Assembly: GCA_016871615.1 (NCBI GenBank)
Contig: VHCX01000009.1
Location: 1 to 64,000 of the forward strand
DNA from: Verrucomicrobiota bacterium
GTDB lineage: Bacteria > Verrucomicrobiota > Verrucomicrobiia > Limisphaerales > UBA9464
DNA: 64,000 nucleotides
Direction: 5' to 3'
A program made the translations under genes and the position numbers. Below are positions 49,001 to 59,549 of this stretch, piece by piece (the stretch's first letter is position 1; the number at the start of each line of letters is the position of its first letter). The notes below the pieces were generated by a model. The model did not search any database, had not been told where the DNA came from, and saw only the letters and a list, made by a program, of their open reading frames with translations.

Positions 49001-50459
49001 CGGCCAGGGGGGCCGGCATTGCCCGGAACGAGGCGGCATCGATCGAGACCTCGGCCGGGGAGTCGGCGATCCGGACCAGCACCGACCGGAGGTCGCCACC
49101 GAACGCGTTGATCGCCTCCGCGTCCATGCGGAACCATCCGGACTCGGAGGGTCCCACGGTCAACGAGACCTGGGCGTTGGTGGCACCGGGGACAAGCACC
49201 CCGTTGCGTCGCCATCGGTACTGGACCGGAGGCGCGCCGTTCTGCAGACCCACCCGGAAGGTCAGGGTGCGGCCGCGGTCGGTGAAATGGGCCGCGGGAT
49301 CGAAGTCGCGGACGCCTGCGGCCGAGGTCTCCCGGATCAGGACGGCTTCCAGCACGGGGCGCTCCCGGGACACCAGCACCAGGTTGTGCTGTGAGCCGGC
49401 GGCGATGTCCACGACGTTGACCAGGCCGGCGGGAATGGAGGTCTGCCCGGACCCGTTGTGGCCCCAGGCCGTGACCGTCCCATCGTCTTTCAGGGCCAAC
49501 GTGTGGGCCCGGCCGGCGGCGATCTTGACCACCCTCGAGAGCCCGGCCGGGACGCTGGTGCGACCGTCGGCGGCATTTCCCCACGCCACCACCGATCCGT
49601 CGCCGCGCAGGGCGACTAGGTGCGAGGCACCCGCCCTAAGCGAGACGACATTGGTGGCGTTCAGCGGGACGGACACGACACCGGAGGCGTCGGAACCCCA
49701 GGCAACGACCTGGCCGTTGGCCAACAGCGCGGCACTGAAGAACTCGCCGGCCACGACCGCCACGGCGCCCGTCACGCCCGACGGCACCAGGCGCTCGCCG
49801 AAGAGATTGTCACCGCCGAAGGCCGAGACCGTCCCGTCGGCACGCAGGGCCAGGACATGGGTGGAACTGACCGAGACGGCCACGTACCCGCCGAAGGGAT
49901 CGGCATCGGTCGCTGGCAACCCTGCCGAGATCCGGTCGCCGAAGAAGGCCAGATCGCCGGGGAACTGGTCCCTGAATCGGCCCGAAGGGATCGGTGACGG
50001 GGCGTTGGTGGGCCTGCGGATGAGGGCACCGAAGAGGTTCCCGAAGTCGACGCGGTCGGAGACCATCCGCCCTGCGGCATCCCGGAGGGCGACATTCCAG
50101 GAGGTACGATCGGCGTGATCCTCGGACCCGGGGCCGTATTGGACCACGCCGTCGGGTCTACCGGTCAGCAGCGCCGGGCCCCGCAGGAGGAGTCGGCTCC
50201 CCGCATAGTTGGTCCCACCCAGGAGAATGGCGTCGCGGAGCACGATCCCGGAGACGAGATCCCCGGCGACGACCGAGTCGACATCGTTGGCCGTGACGCC
50301 CGGCGGAAGGTCCGGTGGTCGGTTCAGACCTAGGAATCCATCGCCCCAGGCCACCAGCGAGCGGTTGCGGACCTGGCCCTGGAGCGCTGCGGCCGCGAGG
50401 AACGCCCACAGCACGACGGCAGCCGACCACCTTCCCCGACCCGACGGACGCGAAGACAT
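46092..50459 (-). CDS. Very large secreted protein with RCC1-like, Ig-like, dockerin and cohesin-like regions
   Basis: RCC1-like [56 protein letters not shown]; dockerin [24 protein letters not shown] and [19 protein letters not shown]; cohesin-like [33 protein letters not shown]. Confidence 0.85.
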   Translation of the reverse strand: MSSRPSGRGRWSAAVVLWAFLAAAALQGQVRNRSLVAWGDGFLGLNRPPDLPPGVTANDVDSVVAGDLVSGIVLRDAILLGGTNYAGSRLLLRGPALLTGRPDGVVQYGPGSEDHADRTSWNVALRDAAGRMVSDRVDFGNLFGALIRRPTNAPSPIPSGRFRDQFPGDLAFFGDRISAGLPATDADPFGGYVAVSVSSTHVLALRADGTVSAFGGDNLFGERLVPSGVTGAVAVVAGEFFSAALLANGQVVAWGSDASGVVSVPLNATNVVSLRAGASHLVALRGDGSVVAWGNAADGRTSVPAGLSRVVKIAAGRAHTLALKDDGTVTAWGHNGSGQTSIPAGLVNVVDIAAGSQHNLVLVSRERPVLEAVLIRETSAAGVRDFDPAAHFTDRGRTLTFRVGLQNGAPPVQYRWRRNGVLVPGATNAQVSLTVGPSESGWFRMDAEAINAFGGDLRSVLVRIADSPAEVSIDAASFRAMPAPLAVPLGESSSGTALAVADPALSLAFVVRAEGDPQPTVTVYDARTGDPVSAIDTPVTNATASVLGQSVVVTLRQLAVANSGNYLVVVGNALGKAVTNLVSVGIFPEITTPAVSSAVSPNPTVPSLLGPVAAGSTNVVFSVISAHGPSVTYQWLKDGSEIAKATNGTLALTNFSFVQIGSYSVRVSNPLTGSSLPADRSRGTAVSGGFTPVLAATVALSRTNILAPSGTAASLEIQLAGSLAGRVQLQRWDDVLGSWRDASATFPVTVPPLPAVWAPGGFFDLDLTGGGGRASFSVGTSALQPSMTGIYRVRAVQLTVPGGVELAGTEQIVAFPVTLISAADLGVPASPPAPVEGGGSWVPGSVPGVDLTIAAIAYSTVDLSAYLTVSGFPAPVFRWERQVSPASGAVPARYQVLVQATNSPRWLVGAVPTNAGIYRLVATNAIGGTTGVSRTIALRVDRVLRMPTQTLVSPGSAVELPLFLVGFGDESAVSFTLACDSPYLVTDESILTLTLDPALNATTTLSVRRLGSLVAPPANGGVGGNRFRLQVLLAQKDPTQGLPRGTNRIARLSFQAQTAESIGIIRNLGTSGVPVVPPLWVPVRVVPDAELQVTNRDLAFRVAYTNATQAPVAAEGGALAILADSVEGDVNGSGSVDVLDITSIAAQLAAGTVDTNLVTRRRIDCAPRSESGDWSINLADLVQVARYVAQLDPLQPAADPASGGPNYLLNRSRGSAVAKSLPWNRTAEPVRSLAYGWSDLVAGEEAWVPVILEGVGNENAFSFNLQFDPAALEFVGLRTPGNASFLENRRNAAEGRVGAVLWRPAGEAAPAGTSVRLEAGFRVKAKAGTTELRFGTVPLDSLIATVEARPVTEVRFSARQLSIAQRRRVLGGRVVGQTVSGSQWRLELEAVDSSGKVVSARDRRLRVRTSDSLGGSEASWRDSGLQPEITPTGNVRVPLSLDPTRASGFFQLVEE

Positions 50460-50575
50460 ACATTGGATCCCATCGACGGATCCCGCGACGACTTGAATCG
50501 CCACCGCCCACGCGGTCCGCAGGTCCGTGCTCGCCGCCTTTGACAGGCCGCCGCCCGCCCTCGCACGCTGAAGGC

Positions 50576-51358
50576 ATGTCGTTCGCCTTCCGCTTCCTGG
50601 GAACCGGCACCTCCCAGGGGGTGCCCCTCATCGGCAAGGAGTACCCGGAGGCCTACCTGGCCAACCCAAGGAACCATCGGTTGCGCGCGTCGATCTACGT
50701 CGAGACCCCGTCGGCCCGGGTGGTGGTCGACACCACGCCCGATTTCCGCACCCAGATGCTGCGGGAGAAGCTCGGCCACCTGGACGCCGTGATCATCACC
50801 CACGCCCATGCGGACCACATCATGGGCATGGACGATTGCCGCCGCATCTGCGACCTGCGCGGGGGGCCGCTGCCGGTCCACGCCACCGAGGAGACCTTCC
50901 GGTCGCTGCGCCGCGTCTTCGACTACGCCTTCGGCGGACACCCCATCCCCTTCAGCTACTTCCATCCCCTGCCCCGCGTCATCGACGGTCCATTCGAGAT
51001 CGGGGACCTGCGGATCGTGCCGTTCCAGTTGCCCCATGGCCGGATCACCACCACCGGGCTGATCTTCGAGCAGGGGGGCACCCGGCGCCTGGCCTACTAC
51101 TGCGACTGCAAGGAGGTGCCCGCGGCCGCGGTCGAAGCGGCGGGCCGGGTCCAGGTGGCCGTGCTGGATGCGCTCCGCCCGGAACCCCATCCCACGCACA
51201 TGTGCCTCGACGAGGCGCTGACGACGGCCCGTCGGATCGGGGCGGACCAGACCTACCTCACCCACCTGACCCACCACTACGACCACGACCGCGACCAGGC
51301 GGAACTGCCCCCCGGGGTGTCTCTGGCCCATGACGGCCTGAGGATCGTCCTCGACTGA
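50576..51358 (+). CDS. MBL-fold metallohydrolase (PhnP-like)
   Basis: [44 protein letters not shown]. Confidence 0.9.
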   Translation: MSFAFRFLGTGTSQGVPLIGKEYPEAYLANPRNHRLRASIYVETPSARVVVDTTPDFRTQMLREKLGHLDAVIITHAHADHIMGMDDCRRICDLRGGPLPVHATEETFRSLRRVFDYAFGGHPIPFSYFHPLPRVIDGPFEIGDLRIVPFQLPHGRITTTGLIFEQGGTRRLAYYCDCKEVPAAAVEAAGRVQVAVLDALRPEPHPTHMCLDEALTTARRIGADQTYLTHLTHHYDHDRDQAELPPGVSLAHDGLRIVLD

Positions 51359-51388
51359 GCCGGGCCAGGCCGGCCCCGGAACGCGACC

Positions 51389-52072
51389 ATGACCCCGAAG
51401 AGCCCCCGACCCGCCGATGCGAACGACCAGCTCGAGCGCGCCGCCCGCATGACCTGGGCCTACCGCACGGCCTGGTGGCTTTCGAGGCAGGTGGCCCGAT
51501 GGGTCTACCGGACCCGCGTCGAGCACGTGGACCGGATCCCGCCGCTCGGCCCGGCCATCCTCGCGTCCAACCATGCCAGCCTCGCCGATCCCCCGCTCAT
51601 CGGCGGATCGGTGCCGCGCGCGGTGTGTTTCCTGGCTCGGGACACGCTCTTCCAGATCCCCCTGTTGGGCTGGTACATCCGGCGCCTCAATGCGGTGCCC
51701 GTCAACCGGGATGGCGGCGGCGGCGCGGGCCTGAAGGCCATCCTCGACCGCCTGCAGGCCGGGTCGGCGATCCTGCTCTTCCCGGAGGGAACCCGGTCGG
51801 CCGACGGGCGGCTCGGACCCGCCAGGTCGGGCATCGGCCTGACGGTGATCAAGTCCGGCGCCCCGGTCATTCCGATCCGGCTGCACGGGACCTACGAGGC
51901 GTGGGGACGCCACCGCCGGTTGCCAGGGCCGGGACGTTTCCGGGTCGTCGTCGGGGAACCGCTGCAGTTCGAGGCCCTCCGGGCCGAGGCACGGACCTGC
52001 GACAAGGACCGGCTCAAGGCGATCTACCGGGAGGTCGCCGACACCATCATGGCGAGGATCGCCGAACTCTGA
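51389..52072 (+). CDS. plsC: 1-acyl-sn-glycerol-3-phosphate acyltransferase
   Basis: SNHASLADPPLIG (HX4D) and LLFPEGTRSADGRL motifs. Confidence 0.92.
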   Translation: MTPKSPRPADANDQLERAARMTWAYRTAWWLSRQVARWVYRTRVEHVDRIPPLGPAILASNHASLADPPLIGGSVPRAVCFLARDTLFQIPLLGWYIRRLNAVPVNRDGGGGAGLKAILDRLQAGSAILLFPEGTRSADGRLGPARSGIGLTVIKSGAPVIPIRLHGTYEAWGRHRRLPGPGRFRVVVGEPLQFEALRAEARTCDKDRLKAIYREVADTIMARIAEL

Positions 52073-52116
52073 GCCCCCGGGGACCGTCGCCGCCGCGTCG
52101 ACGTGCCGGGTCCCGG

Positions 52117-53208
52117 TCAGCCCTTCACCTGGTCGAGGGCCCAGTTGACCTCGGCATCGGGCACCCGCTGTCCCCAGAACACCTTGCCGATGCACTCGGC
52201 CAGCACGAAGTGGATCTCGCCGGCGCTGACCTTCTTGTCCAGCCGCATCGCCGAGACGAGCCTGTCGCGCCGGTCCTCGGCCAGCTTGATGGAGGTGGGC
52301 AGGCCGACCCGCTCGAAAAGCGCCTTCAGGCGCTGGACATCGGCCGCGGGCAGGCCCGTGCGACGGGCCGAGAGATGCGCCGCGGCCACTTGACCGATGC
52401 TGATGGCCTCACCGTGGAGGAACTTCCCGTAGCCGGAGGAATTCTCGATGGCATGGCCGATGGTGTGCCCGAAGTTCAGCGTCGCCCGCAGCCCCGTCTC
52501 GGTCTCGTCCTGCACGACGATCTCGGCCTTGATCGCGCAGCAACGGGCGATGATCGCCGACAGCGTGGTCGCCGACCGGCCGAGAATCTGGTCCAGCTGC
52601 TTCTCGAGACGCTGGAACAGGGCCGCGTCGTGGATGACGCCGTACTTCACGATCTCGGCGACGCCCGAGCGGAACTCCCGGTCCGGGAGCGTGCCCAGGG
52701 TGTCGAGGTCGCACAGCACCAGCCGGGGCTGGTGGAACGCGCCGACGAGGTTCTTCCCCGCCTTGAGGTTGACACCGACCTTGCCGCCGACCGAGCTGTC
52801 CACCTGGGCCAGCAGCGAGGTGGGCACCTGCACGAAGGCGATGCCCCGGAGGTAGGTGGCCGCGACGAAACCGGCAAGATCGCCAACCACCCCGCCACCG
52901 AGGGCCACGATGAAGCTCTTGCGCTCGATCCGGTGGGTGGCGAGCTGGTCGTAGCACTTATGGACGGTCGCCAGGCTCTTGGCCGACTCGCCGGCCTCGA
53001 CCGTGATCAGGGTCGGGGTGAATCCGGCCACCTTGAGCGACTTGATCGCCGCCTCACCGTAGTGCTTCCCGACGTTTGCGTCGGTGATCACGGCACACCG
53101 CGTCCCGATCTTCAGGCGCCGGCAGCGCTCGCCGAGGGTCGCGACGAGCCGGGTCCCGACTTGGATTTCATAGGAACGGTTCCCCAGCGGAACCTGGACG
53201 GTTGGCAT
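52117..53208 (-). CDS. aroB: 3-dehydroquinate synthase
   Basis: GGGVVGDLAGFVAATYLRGIAFVQVPTSLLAQVDSSVGGKVGVNLKAGKNLVGAFHQP; LNFGHTIGHAIE. Confidence 0.97.
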   Translation of the reverse strand: MPTVQVPLGNRSYEIQVGTRLVATLGERCRRLKIGTRCAVITDANVGKHYGEAAIKSLKVAGFTPTLITVEAGESAKSLATVHKCYDQLATHRIERKSFIVALGGGVVGDLAGFVAATYLRGIAFVQVPTSLLAQVDSSVGGKVGVNLKAGKNLVGAFHQPRLVLCDLDTLGTLPDREFRSGVAEIVKYGVIHDAALFQRLEKQLDQILGRSATTLSAIIARCCAIKAEIVVQDETETGLRATLNFGHTIGHAIENSSGYGKFLHGEAISIGQVAAAHLSARRTGLPAADVQRLKALFERVGLPTSIKLAEDRRDRLVSAMRLDKKVSAGEIHFVLAECIGKVFWGQRVPDAEVNWALDQVKG

Positions 53209-53403
53209 GGCCGGCGAGCATGCACCCGCCGGGACCCGGAAGGCAAGGCGGTCGGCGGATACCCCCTCGGGGGCGGGGGCCCGCGTCCACGCCGACCCGG
53301 CCACGGGGACGGCTGCATGGTCCCGTGGTTTTGGCGCTCCGGGTTATGACGCTCCGGGTTTTGCCTTGGGTCGCACCGGAGGGTGTCGGATGCTCCCGCC
53401 CGG

Positions 53404-55005
53404 ATGTCACGATGGTTGTCCTCGTCCGGTGCCGCAGGCGCCGCCACGCTGCTGAGCCGGATCCTAGGCTTCGTCCGGGAGTCGGCCTACGCCGCGTTCA
53501 TGGGCACCGGGCCGGTGGCCGACGCGTTCTTCCTGGCGTTCCAGATCCCGAACCTCTTCCGCCGGCTGCTCGGCGAGGGGGCCCTGTCGTCGGCCTTCAT
53601 CCCGGTGTTCAAGGAGACCGAGCGCCGGGAGGGGGTAGCCGCCGCCTGGAAGGTCGGGCTCGCCTGCACCTGGGCCGTGCTCCTGGCCTGTTCGGTCGTC
53701 TGCCTTGCGCTGCTGGGAGGGGTGAGCCTGATCGTCGCCTTTTCGAGCGTCGACACCGACACCGAGCTGATGTTCCGGCTGATGCGCTGGATGCTGCCCT
53801 ACCTGCCGCTGGTGTGCGTGGCCGCGGGATTCATCGGCATGCTCAATGCCCGCAACCACTTCTTCCTGCCCGCCCTCGGCGCGACCATGCTCAACGTGAC
53901 CATGCTCGCGGCGGTCTGGTGGCTGGCCCCCCGCTTCGGCGTCGAATTGCGCGATCAGGTGTACGCGTTGGCCGTCGGCGTGGTGGTGGCGGGCATCGCC
54001 CAGGCCGGGTTTCAGGTGCCGTCCCTGCTGTCGGAAGGCTTCCACTTCCGCTGGCTGAGCCCATGGAAGGAACCGGCGGTGCGCGAGGTGGCCCGGCGCA
54101 TGGCCCCATCGGTGCTCGGTGTGGCCGCCTTCCAGGTCAACACGGTCCTCTGCCAGGGCTTCGCCTACGGCCATGGGCGGGAGATCATCTCGTCGTTCAA
54201 CTACGCCGTCCGGCTGATGGAACTCCCCCAGGGCGTGGTCGGCATCTCGCTCGCGACGGTCCTGCTCACCGAACTGAGCTCGCTGGCCGCCGACCGGAAC
54301 TATCCGGAGTTCCGACGCACACTGGCCGAGGGTCTCCGGCAATTGGTCTTCCTGACCCTGCTGCCGCTGGCGATCCTGCTCACCCTCTCGGAACCCATCG
54401 TGCGGCTGCTCTTCGAGCGGGGCGCCTTCGGCCCGGCTTCGACCGGCCAGGTCAGCCTGATGATCCTCTGCCTGAGCCCCAGCCTGTTGGCCTTCTCCCT
54501 CAACAACATCCTCGCCCGCGCCTTCTATGCGCTGGGTGACACCCAAACACCGATGCGGATCAGCCTGGCGGCCATCGTGACCAACCTCGTCGCGGCCTTC
54601 GTCTCGGTCAGCCTGATGCCGCGGACCGGGCTGGCGATCGCCAACTCGGCCAGCTCGATCTTCCAGTGCGTGTTCCTCCTCTACGCCCTGAAGCGCAAGC
54701 AGCCGAAGTTCGACCTCACCGCCTTGGTCGCACCCCTGCGACCGATGGGCCTGGCCGCCCTCGCGGCAGGCGGAACCGCCGCGGTGTCCCTCTGGGCCTG
54801 GGACCGGTGGGTTGGCCACGCCGGCCTGGCCCGGCGCCTCGGGGCCACCTTCGTGCCCATGACCCTGGCCGCGACCTGCTACTTCGGCATGGCGATGCGC
54901 CTGGGCCTCCCCGAAGCCGCCGACGTGCTGGCGGTCCTGACCCGCCGGTTCGGCAAGGCCCGACCGGAGGCGTCGCCACCGGTTCCCCCGCAAACTTCCG
55001 GTTGA
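53404..55005 (+). CDS. murJ: Lipid II flippase / MurJ-family virulence factor MviN
   Basis: AATLLSRILGFVRESAYAAFMGTGPVADAFFLAFQIPNLFRRLLGEGALSSAFIPVF; NNILARAFYALGDTQTPMRISL. Confidence 0.96.
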   Translation: MSRWLSSSGAAGAATLLSRILGFVRESAYAAFMGTGPVADAFFLAFQIPNLFRRLLGEGALSSAFIPVFKETERREGVAAAWKVGLACTWAVLLACSVVCLALLGGVSLIVAFSSVDTDTELMFRLMRWMLPYLPLVCVAAGFIGMLNARNHFFLPALGATMLNVTMLAAVWWLAPRFGVELRDQVYALAVGVVVAGIAQAGFQVPSLLSEGFHFRWLSPWKEPAVREVARRMAPSVLGVAAFQVNTVLCQGFAYGHGREIISSFNYAVRLMELPQGVVGISLATVLLTELSSLAADRNYPEFRRTLAEGLRQLVFLTLLPLAILLTLSEPIVRLLFERGAFGPASTGQVSLMILCLSPSLLAFSLNNILARAFYALGDTQTPMRISLAAIVTNLVAAFVSVSLMPRTGLAIANSASSIFQCVFLLYALKRKQPKFDLTALVAPLRPMGLAALAAGGTAAVSLWAWDRWVGHAGLARRLGATFVPMTLAATCYFGMAMRLGLPEAADVLAVLTRRFGKARPEASPPVPPQTSG

Positions 55006-55137
55006 TCCGCCCCGGGCCCGGGGAGTAGCGTTTTTCCCAGATCCACCGGTGAATCCCCAGCGTCTCCCCGCCCTGGTCCGCGGCCATGAATGCCCGGCTT
55101 GGCGGAGGCGTCGGCCCTGCCGGAACGTTTCCATCCC

Positions 55138-56481
55138 ATGAGCCCAACCATCCCCTCCGCCAGCGCTCCGGTCCTCAATCGGCGCGGCTTCCTCTCCACC
55201 TCCGGCACCGCCCTCGGCGGTGCGATGATCGGCGGCCTCGCCATCGAACGCATGGCCTTCGCGGCCGCAAGCTCCGAGATCAAGATCGCGCTGGTCGGCT
55301 GCGGCGGTCGCGGGTCCGGTGCCGCCAACCAGGCCCTCAACGTCCCGGGCGTGAAGCTCGTGGCCGTGGCCGACGCCTTTCAGGACCGCCTCACCGGCGC
55401 CCTCAACAACCTCAAGTCGTCGCAGGCCGCCAAGGTCGATGTGCCGGCGGGGCGCCAGTTCGTCGGGCTCGACGGCTACAAGAAGGCCATCGCCGTGGCC
55501 GACGTGGTGATCCTCGCCACGCCCCCGGGATTCCGTCCGCAGCATTTCGAGGAGGCCGTGCGGCAGGGCAAGCACGTGTTCATGGAGAAGCCCGTGGCCG
55601 TCGACGGACCCGGCGTCCGCCGTGTGCTCGCCGCCGCCGAGGAGGCCAAGAAGAAGAACCTCAAGGTCGGCGTGGGCCTGCAGCGCCATCACCAGCCGGG
55701 CTACCTCGATACGATGAAGCGTCTGCACGACGGCGCCCTCGGCGACATCTACCTCGTGCGTGCCTACTGGAACGACGGCGGCGTGTGGGTCAACCCCCGC
55801 AAGGACGGCCAGACTGAACTCGAATACCAGCTGCGCAACTGGTACTACTTCAACTGGCTGAGCGGCGACCACATCACCGAGCAGCACATCCACAACCTCG
55901 ACGTGGCCAACTGGGTGAAGAACGCCTACCCGGTGAAGGCCCACGGCATGGGTGGCCGCCAGGTGCGCATCCAGAAGGAGTACGGCGAGATCTTCGACCA
56001 CCACGCCATCGAGTACACCTACGCCGACGGCACCACGCTGCTGAGCCAGTGCCGGCACATCCGCGGCGCCGACAGCAACGTGTCCGAGCAGTGCGTCGGC
56101 TCGAAGGGATCCTGCAACATCAGCGGCCACTCGATCACCCCGTCGGGCGGCGGCAACGCCTGGCGCCACCGCTCCGAGAAGCAGGTCGACCCATACCAGC
56201 AGGAGCATGACGACCTGTTTGCGGCCATCCGCAACAACACCGAGTACAACGAGGCGTTCAACGGGGCCAAGTCGTCGCTCACCTCGATCATGGGCCGCAT
56301 GTCCACCTACACCGGCAAGACCATCACCTGGGAGCAGGCCTTGAATTCGGGCGTGAACCTCGTGCCGAACGACTTCGAGAACCTGCGCTGGGACTCCGAG
56401 TGCAAGTCGCTGGCCGATGCCAACGGCTTCTACCCGGTCGCCGTTCCGGGCGACGCCAAGTGGTTCAAGAGGGTGGTCTGA
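55138..56481 (+). CDS. Gfo/Idh/MocA family oxidoreductase with Tat-like signal
   Basis: NRRGFLSTSGTALGGAMIGG; IALVGCGGRGSGAANQAL; VFMEKPVAVDGPGVR. Confidence 0.94.
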   Translation: MSPTIPSASAPVLNRRGFLSTSGTALGGAMIGGLAIERMAFAAASSEIKIALVGCGGRGSGAANQALNVPGVKLVAVADAFQDRLTGALNNLKSSQAAKVDVPAGRQFVGLDGYKKAIAVADVVILATPPGFRPQHFEEAVRQGKHVFMEKPVAVDGPGVRRVLAAAEEAKKKNLKVGVGLQRHHQPGYLDTMKRLHDGALGDIYLVRAYWNDGGVWVNPRKDGQTELEYQLRNWYYFNWLSGDHITEQHIHNLDVANWVKNAYPVKAHGMGGRQVRIQKEYGEIFDHHAIEYTYADGTTLLSQCRHIRGADSNVSEQCVGSKGSCNISGHSITPSGGGNAWRHRSEKQVDPYQQEHDDLFAAIRNNTEYNEAFNGAKSSLTSIMGRMSTYTGKTITWEQALNSGVNLVPNDFENLRWDSECKSLADANGFYPVAVPGDAKWFKRVV

Positions 56482-56711
56482 TCCTTCAAGCTCCGCCTGG
56501 GCCGGCGATCCTACCTGGATCCGTTCCGGCCCCTCAGGCGACGATCGGCACCCCGGCCAGCGCCGGGGTGCCGATGCGGGCCCTCCGCTCCCCACCAAAT
56601 GGCCCCTCCCAGCCCCTTCCCGCCCCTCGAACTCGACCTCCCGGACGGGCCGCATCTCCGGGCGCCTGCTGACCGATTGACGATGCCGGCGGCGGGCTTA
56701 AGGTTGGGTTG

Positions 56712-57959
56712 ATGAAGCGCCTCCACCTTCGGCCCCACCTCCGGCTCCTCCTTCCCGCCCTGCTGTTCTCCCGCGCCGAGGCGGCGGATTGGCCCCGGTT
56801 CCGCGGACCCGACGGGACGGGCATCTCGCCGGAAACCCGTTGGCTCGGGACCTGGCCCGGAGGCCAGCCGCGACAGGTCTGGAAGGCCGAGGTCGGTGTC
56901 GGGTTCTCCTCGATGACCCTGGCCCAGGGCCGCCTGTTCACCATGGGCCACAACGGGCAGAAGCAGGACGGCATCGACAGCATCGTGGCGATCGACGCCA
57001 CCACCGGCGGGGAACTCTGGCGGCACAGCTACCCGGAGAAGCTGGCCAACCACTACTACGAGGGCGGCACCTCTGGCACCCCGACCGTGGAGGGCGACCG
57101 CGTGTACACCCTGTCGAAGGCGGGGCTGGCCCTCTGCCTCGACGCCGCATCCGGCAAGGTGGTCTGGTCGCGCCACCTCGCCTCGGAACTCGGACTCAAG
57201 GTACCCGAATGGGGATTCGCCGGGGCCCCCCACCTCCATGGCGGCCGGGTGATCTACAACGCGGGCGACGCCGGCCTGGCGCTGGACAAGGCCACCGGCA
57301 AGGAGGCCTGGGCCAGCGGCAAGGGGTCCGCCGGCTATGGCAGCCCGGTGCCCCTGTCGCTCGGCGGCAAACCCGCCCTCGCCCTCTTCGGTCTCCAGCA
57401 TGTGATCGCGGTGGACCCGGCGAGCGGCCGTGAATTCTGGCGCCATCGCTGGAAGACCCGCTATGACGTGAACGCCGCCGACCCGGTGGTGGCCGGCGAC
57501 ATCCTGGTCCTGACCTCGGGCTATGGCACCGGGGCCTGCGGGATCCGTTTCACCGAGTCCGGTGCCACGGAAGTCTGGAAGAACCAGTCGCTGCGCTCCC
57601 ACATGCAGGCACCGATCGCCATCGGCGGCCATGTCTACGGGATCGACGGCGACGGCGGCGACGCCAAGGCACGCCTGAAGTGCCTCGATGCCGCCACCGG
57701 CAAGGTGGCCTGGGAATCCCCCACGGCCGAGACCGGCGTGCTGAGCGCGGCCGACGGCAAGCTTATCTGGGTCACCGGGAAAGGCGAACTGGTGGTCGTG
57801 AAGGCCGATCCGTCCAGCTACCAGGAGGTCGTGCGCGCGCAGGCCGCCCGGGGAAAGATCTGGGCGACCCCGGTGCTGCTCGATGGCCGGCTCTACATCC
57901 GGAACTGGCGCGGTGAGATCGTCTGCCTCGACGTCCGGGGCGGCAGTGGGGCCTCCTGA
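56712..57959 (+). CDS. PQQ-binding-like beta-propeller repeat protein
   Basis: DWPRFRGPDGTGISPET; SIVAIDATTGGELWRHSYPEKLA; CLDAASGKVVWSRHL repeats. Confidence 0.9.
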   Translation: MKRLHLRPHLRLLLPALLFSRAEAADWPRFRGPDGTGISPETRWLGTWPGGQPRQVWKAEVGVGFSSMTLAQGRLFTMGHNGQKQDGIDSIVAIDATTGGELWRHSYPEKLANHYYEGGTSGTPTVEGDRVYTLSKAGLALCLDAASGKVVWSRHLASELGLKVPEWGFAGAPHLHGGRVIYNAGDAGLALDKATGKEAWASGKGSAGYGSPVPLSLGGKPALALFGLQHVIAVDPASGREFWRHRWKTRYDVNAADPVVAGDILVLTSGYGTGACGIRFTESGATEVWKNQSLRSHMQAPIAIGGHVYGIDGDGGDAKARLKCLDAATGKVAWESPTAETGVLSAADGKLIWVTGKGELVVVKADPSSYQEVVRAQAARGKIWATPVLLDGRLYIRNWRGEIVCLDVRGGSGAS

Positions 57960-57968
57960 GCCCGCCTC

Positions 57969-59021
57969 GTGGCGGAACTCCAAGCCGTGGCAACCACGCC
58001 CGGGTTCGTGTACCGGAACGGGGGCCTTCATTTCCCGGGGCTGGGCCTCTGGATGGACCCCTCCAAACCGGTCCGGACCGGCGAGTGGTCGGTGGTCACC
58101 CATGCGCATGCCGACCACACGGCCCGGCATGGGGCCGTACTGCTGACCGAGCCCACGCGTCGGCTGATGCGGGCGCGGGTGCCGGGCCGCCGGATCGAGC
58201 ACGTGCTCGACTACTCCCGGGTCCTCCGCTCCGGGGACCTCGGTGAGCCTTCGGCGCGGGCACCCTTCACGCTGAGTTTCCATCCGGCCGGCCACATCCT
58301 CGGCAGCGCCATGGCGCGGGTGGAGCACGAGGGCGACTCGGTGCTCTACACCGGAGACTTCAAGCTGCGTCCTGGCCTGAGTTCGGAGCGCTGCGAACCG
58401 GTCGCGGCGCGGACACTGGTGATGGAGACCACCTACGGACGGCCCCGATACCGCTTCCCGCCGACCGCGGCGGTCCTCGAGGACATCGTCCGCTTCTGCA
58501 CCACAACCCTCGAACAGGGAGCCACGCCCGTACTGCTGGCCTATTCCCTCGGCAAGACGCAGGAGGTGCTCTCGGCGCTGTGCGATCCCGTGCTGCCCAT
58601 CCAACTCCACCCCAAGGCGGCCGAGATGACCCGCATCTATGCCGACCTCGGCCACCGGTTTCCTGCGTGGACGCCGCTGGATCCGGAGTCGGTGCGCGGG
58701 CATGTGGTGATCACCCCGACCCTGCGCCCGCTCCTGGCCGAGCCCGGGCGGACCGGCCCCCTGCGGATCGCCTCGCTCAGCGGCTGGGCGCTCGATTCCC
58801 GGCGAGCCTCCGATCTTCCAGGAGGCCAGGCCCACCGGAGGTTTCCGCTCAGCGACCATGCGGACTTCGAGGACCTGCTGGAGTTCGTGCGGCAGGTCAA
58901 CCCACAGCGGGTCTTCACCCTGCACGGATTCGCCGCCGACTTCGCCCGGGTGCTTCGCCGTCAGGGCGTCGAGGCCCGCGCCCTCAGCGAGGACGACCGC
59001 CAACTGGATCTCGCCCTGTGA
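57969..59021 (+). CDS. MBL-fold exonuclease (ligase-associated exonuclease / mRNA 3'-processing-like)
   Basis: VVTHAHADHTARHGAVLLTEPTRRLM; HPAGHILGSAMARVEHEGDSVLYTGDFKLRPGL; FPLSDHADFEDLLEFVRQVNPQRVFTLHG. Confidence 0.9.
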   Translation: MAELQAVATTPGFVYRNGGLHFPGLGLWMDPSKPVRTGEWSVVTHAHADHTARHGAVLLTEPTRRLMRARVPGRRIEHVLDYSRVLRSGDLGEPSARAPFTLSFHPAGHILGSAMARVEHEGDSVLYTGDFKLRPGLSSERCEPVAARTLVMETTYGRPRYRFPPTAAVLEDIVRFCTTTLEQGATPVLLAYSLGKTQEVLSALCDPVLPIQLHPKAAEMTRIYADLGHRFPAWTPLDPESVRGHVVITPTLRPLLAEPGRTGPLRIASLSGWALDSRRASDLPGGQAHRRFPLSDHADFEDLLEFVRQVNPQRVFTLHGFAADFARVLRRQGVEARALSEDDRQLDLAL

Positions 59022-59060
59022 TCGGGTGCCCTCTGGATTGGGCCGACCTTCCGCGCCGGC

Positions 59061-59459
59061 TCACGGAGCCTTCGAGGCCTGGGGGATCGTCAACTCGTAC
59101 TCCGGCGACATGGTGCTGTTGATCCGGTTGTCCAGCACCCCGGGATAGAGGAATTCGAACTTGTACCGGTAGCGCAACACCGGGCGGTCGGCCGGCAACG
59201 GCAGGAGCGCCTCGAATCGGTTGACCGCGTTGGGCACAGGTTGCATGGGGTACAAGGCTAACCCGATGACCACCCAGGCCTTCACGTTCTCGGGGGGCAC
59301 CCCGCGGCGATGGGTCTGGAAGGTGGTCTCGAAGAGATGCGTGGACTCCGCGGCGGTCGTTGCCGTCCGGGGGCTCAGATTGGTGTTCCGGGACCCGGTG
59401 CAACCCAGGGACAGGACGGAGGCGAGCATCACCCACAGCGCATGAGACACGTGCTTCAT
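59061..59459 (-). CDS. Hypothetical lipoprotein
   Basis: Signal/lipobox MKHVSHALWVMLASVLSLGCTGS; no recognised domain. Confidence 0.65.
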   Translation of the reverse strand: MKHVSHALWVMLASVLSLGCTGSRNTNLSPRTATTAAESTHLFETTFQTHRRGVPPENVKAWVVIGLALYPMQPVPNAVNRFEALLPLPADRPVLRYRYKFEFLYPGVLDNRINSTMSPEYELTIPQASKAP

Positions 59460-59549
59460 CGGTTCGGTACATCGCACACCCTTGCAAATGTTGGCAAGGG
59501 ACGAGTTGGAAGGAACCGTGCCCGGAGCCGACAGATCCCGGCCCGTCCA

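Noticed and set aside
53464-56655. 1063-aa minus-strand ORF
   Set aside because: Antisense to murJ and the Gfo/Idh oxidoreductase; no recognisable domain, shadow ORF.
56511-59003. 830-aa minus-strand ORF
   Set aside because: Antisense to the PQQ-repeat protein and MBL exonuclease; shadow ORF.
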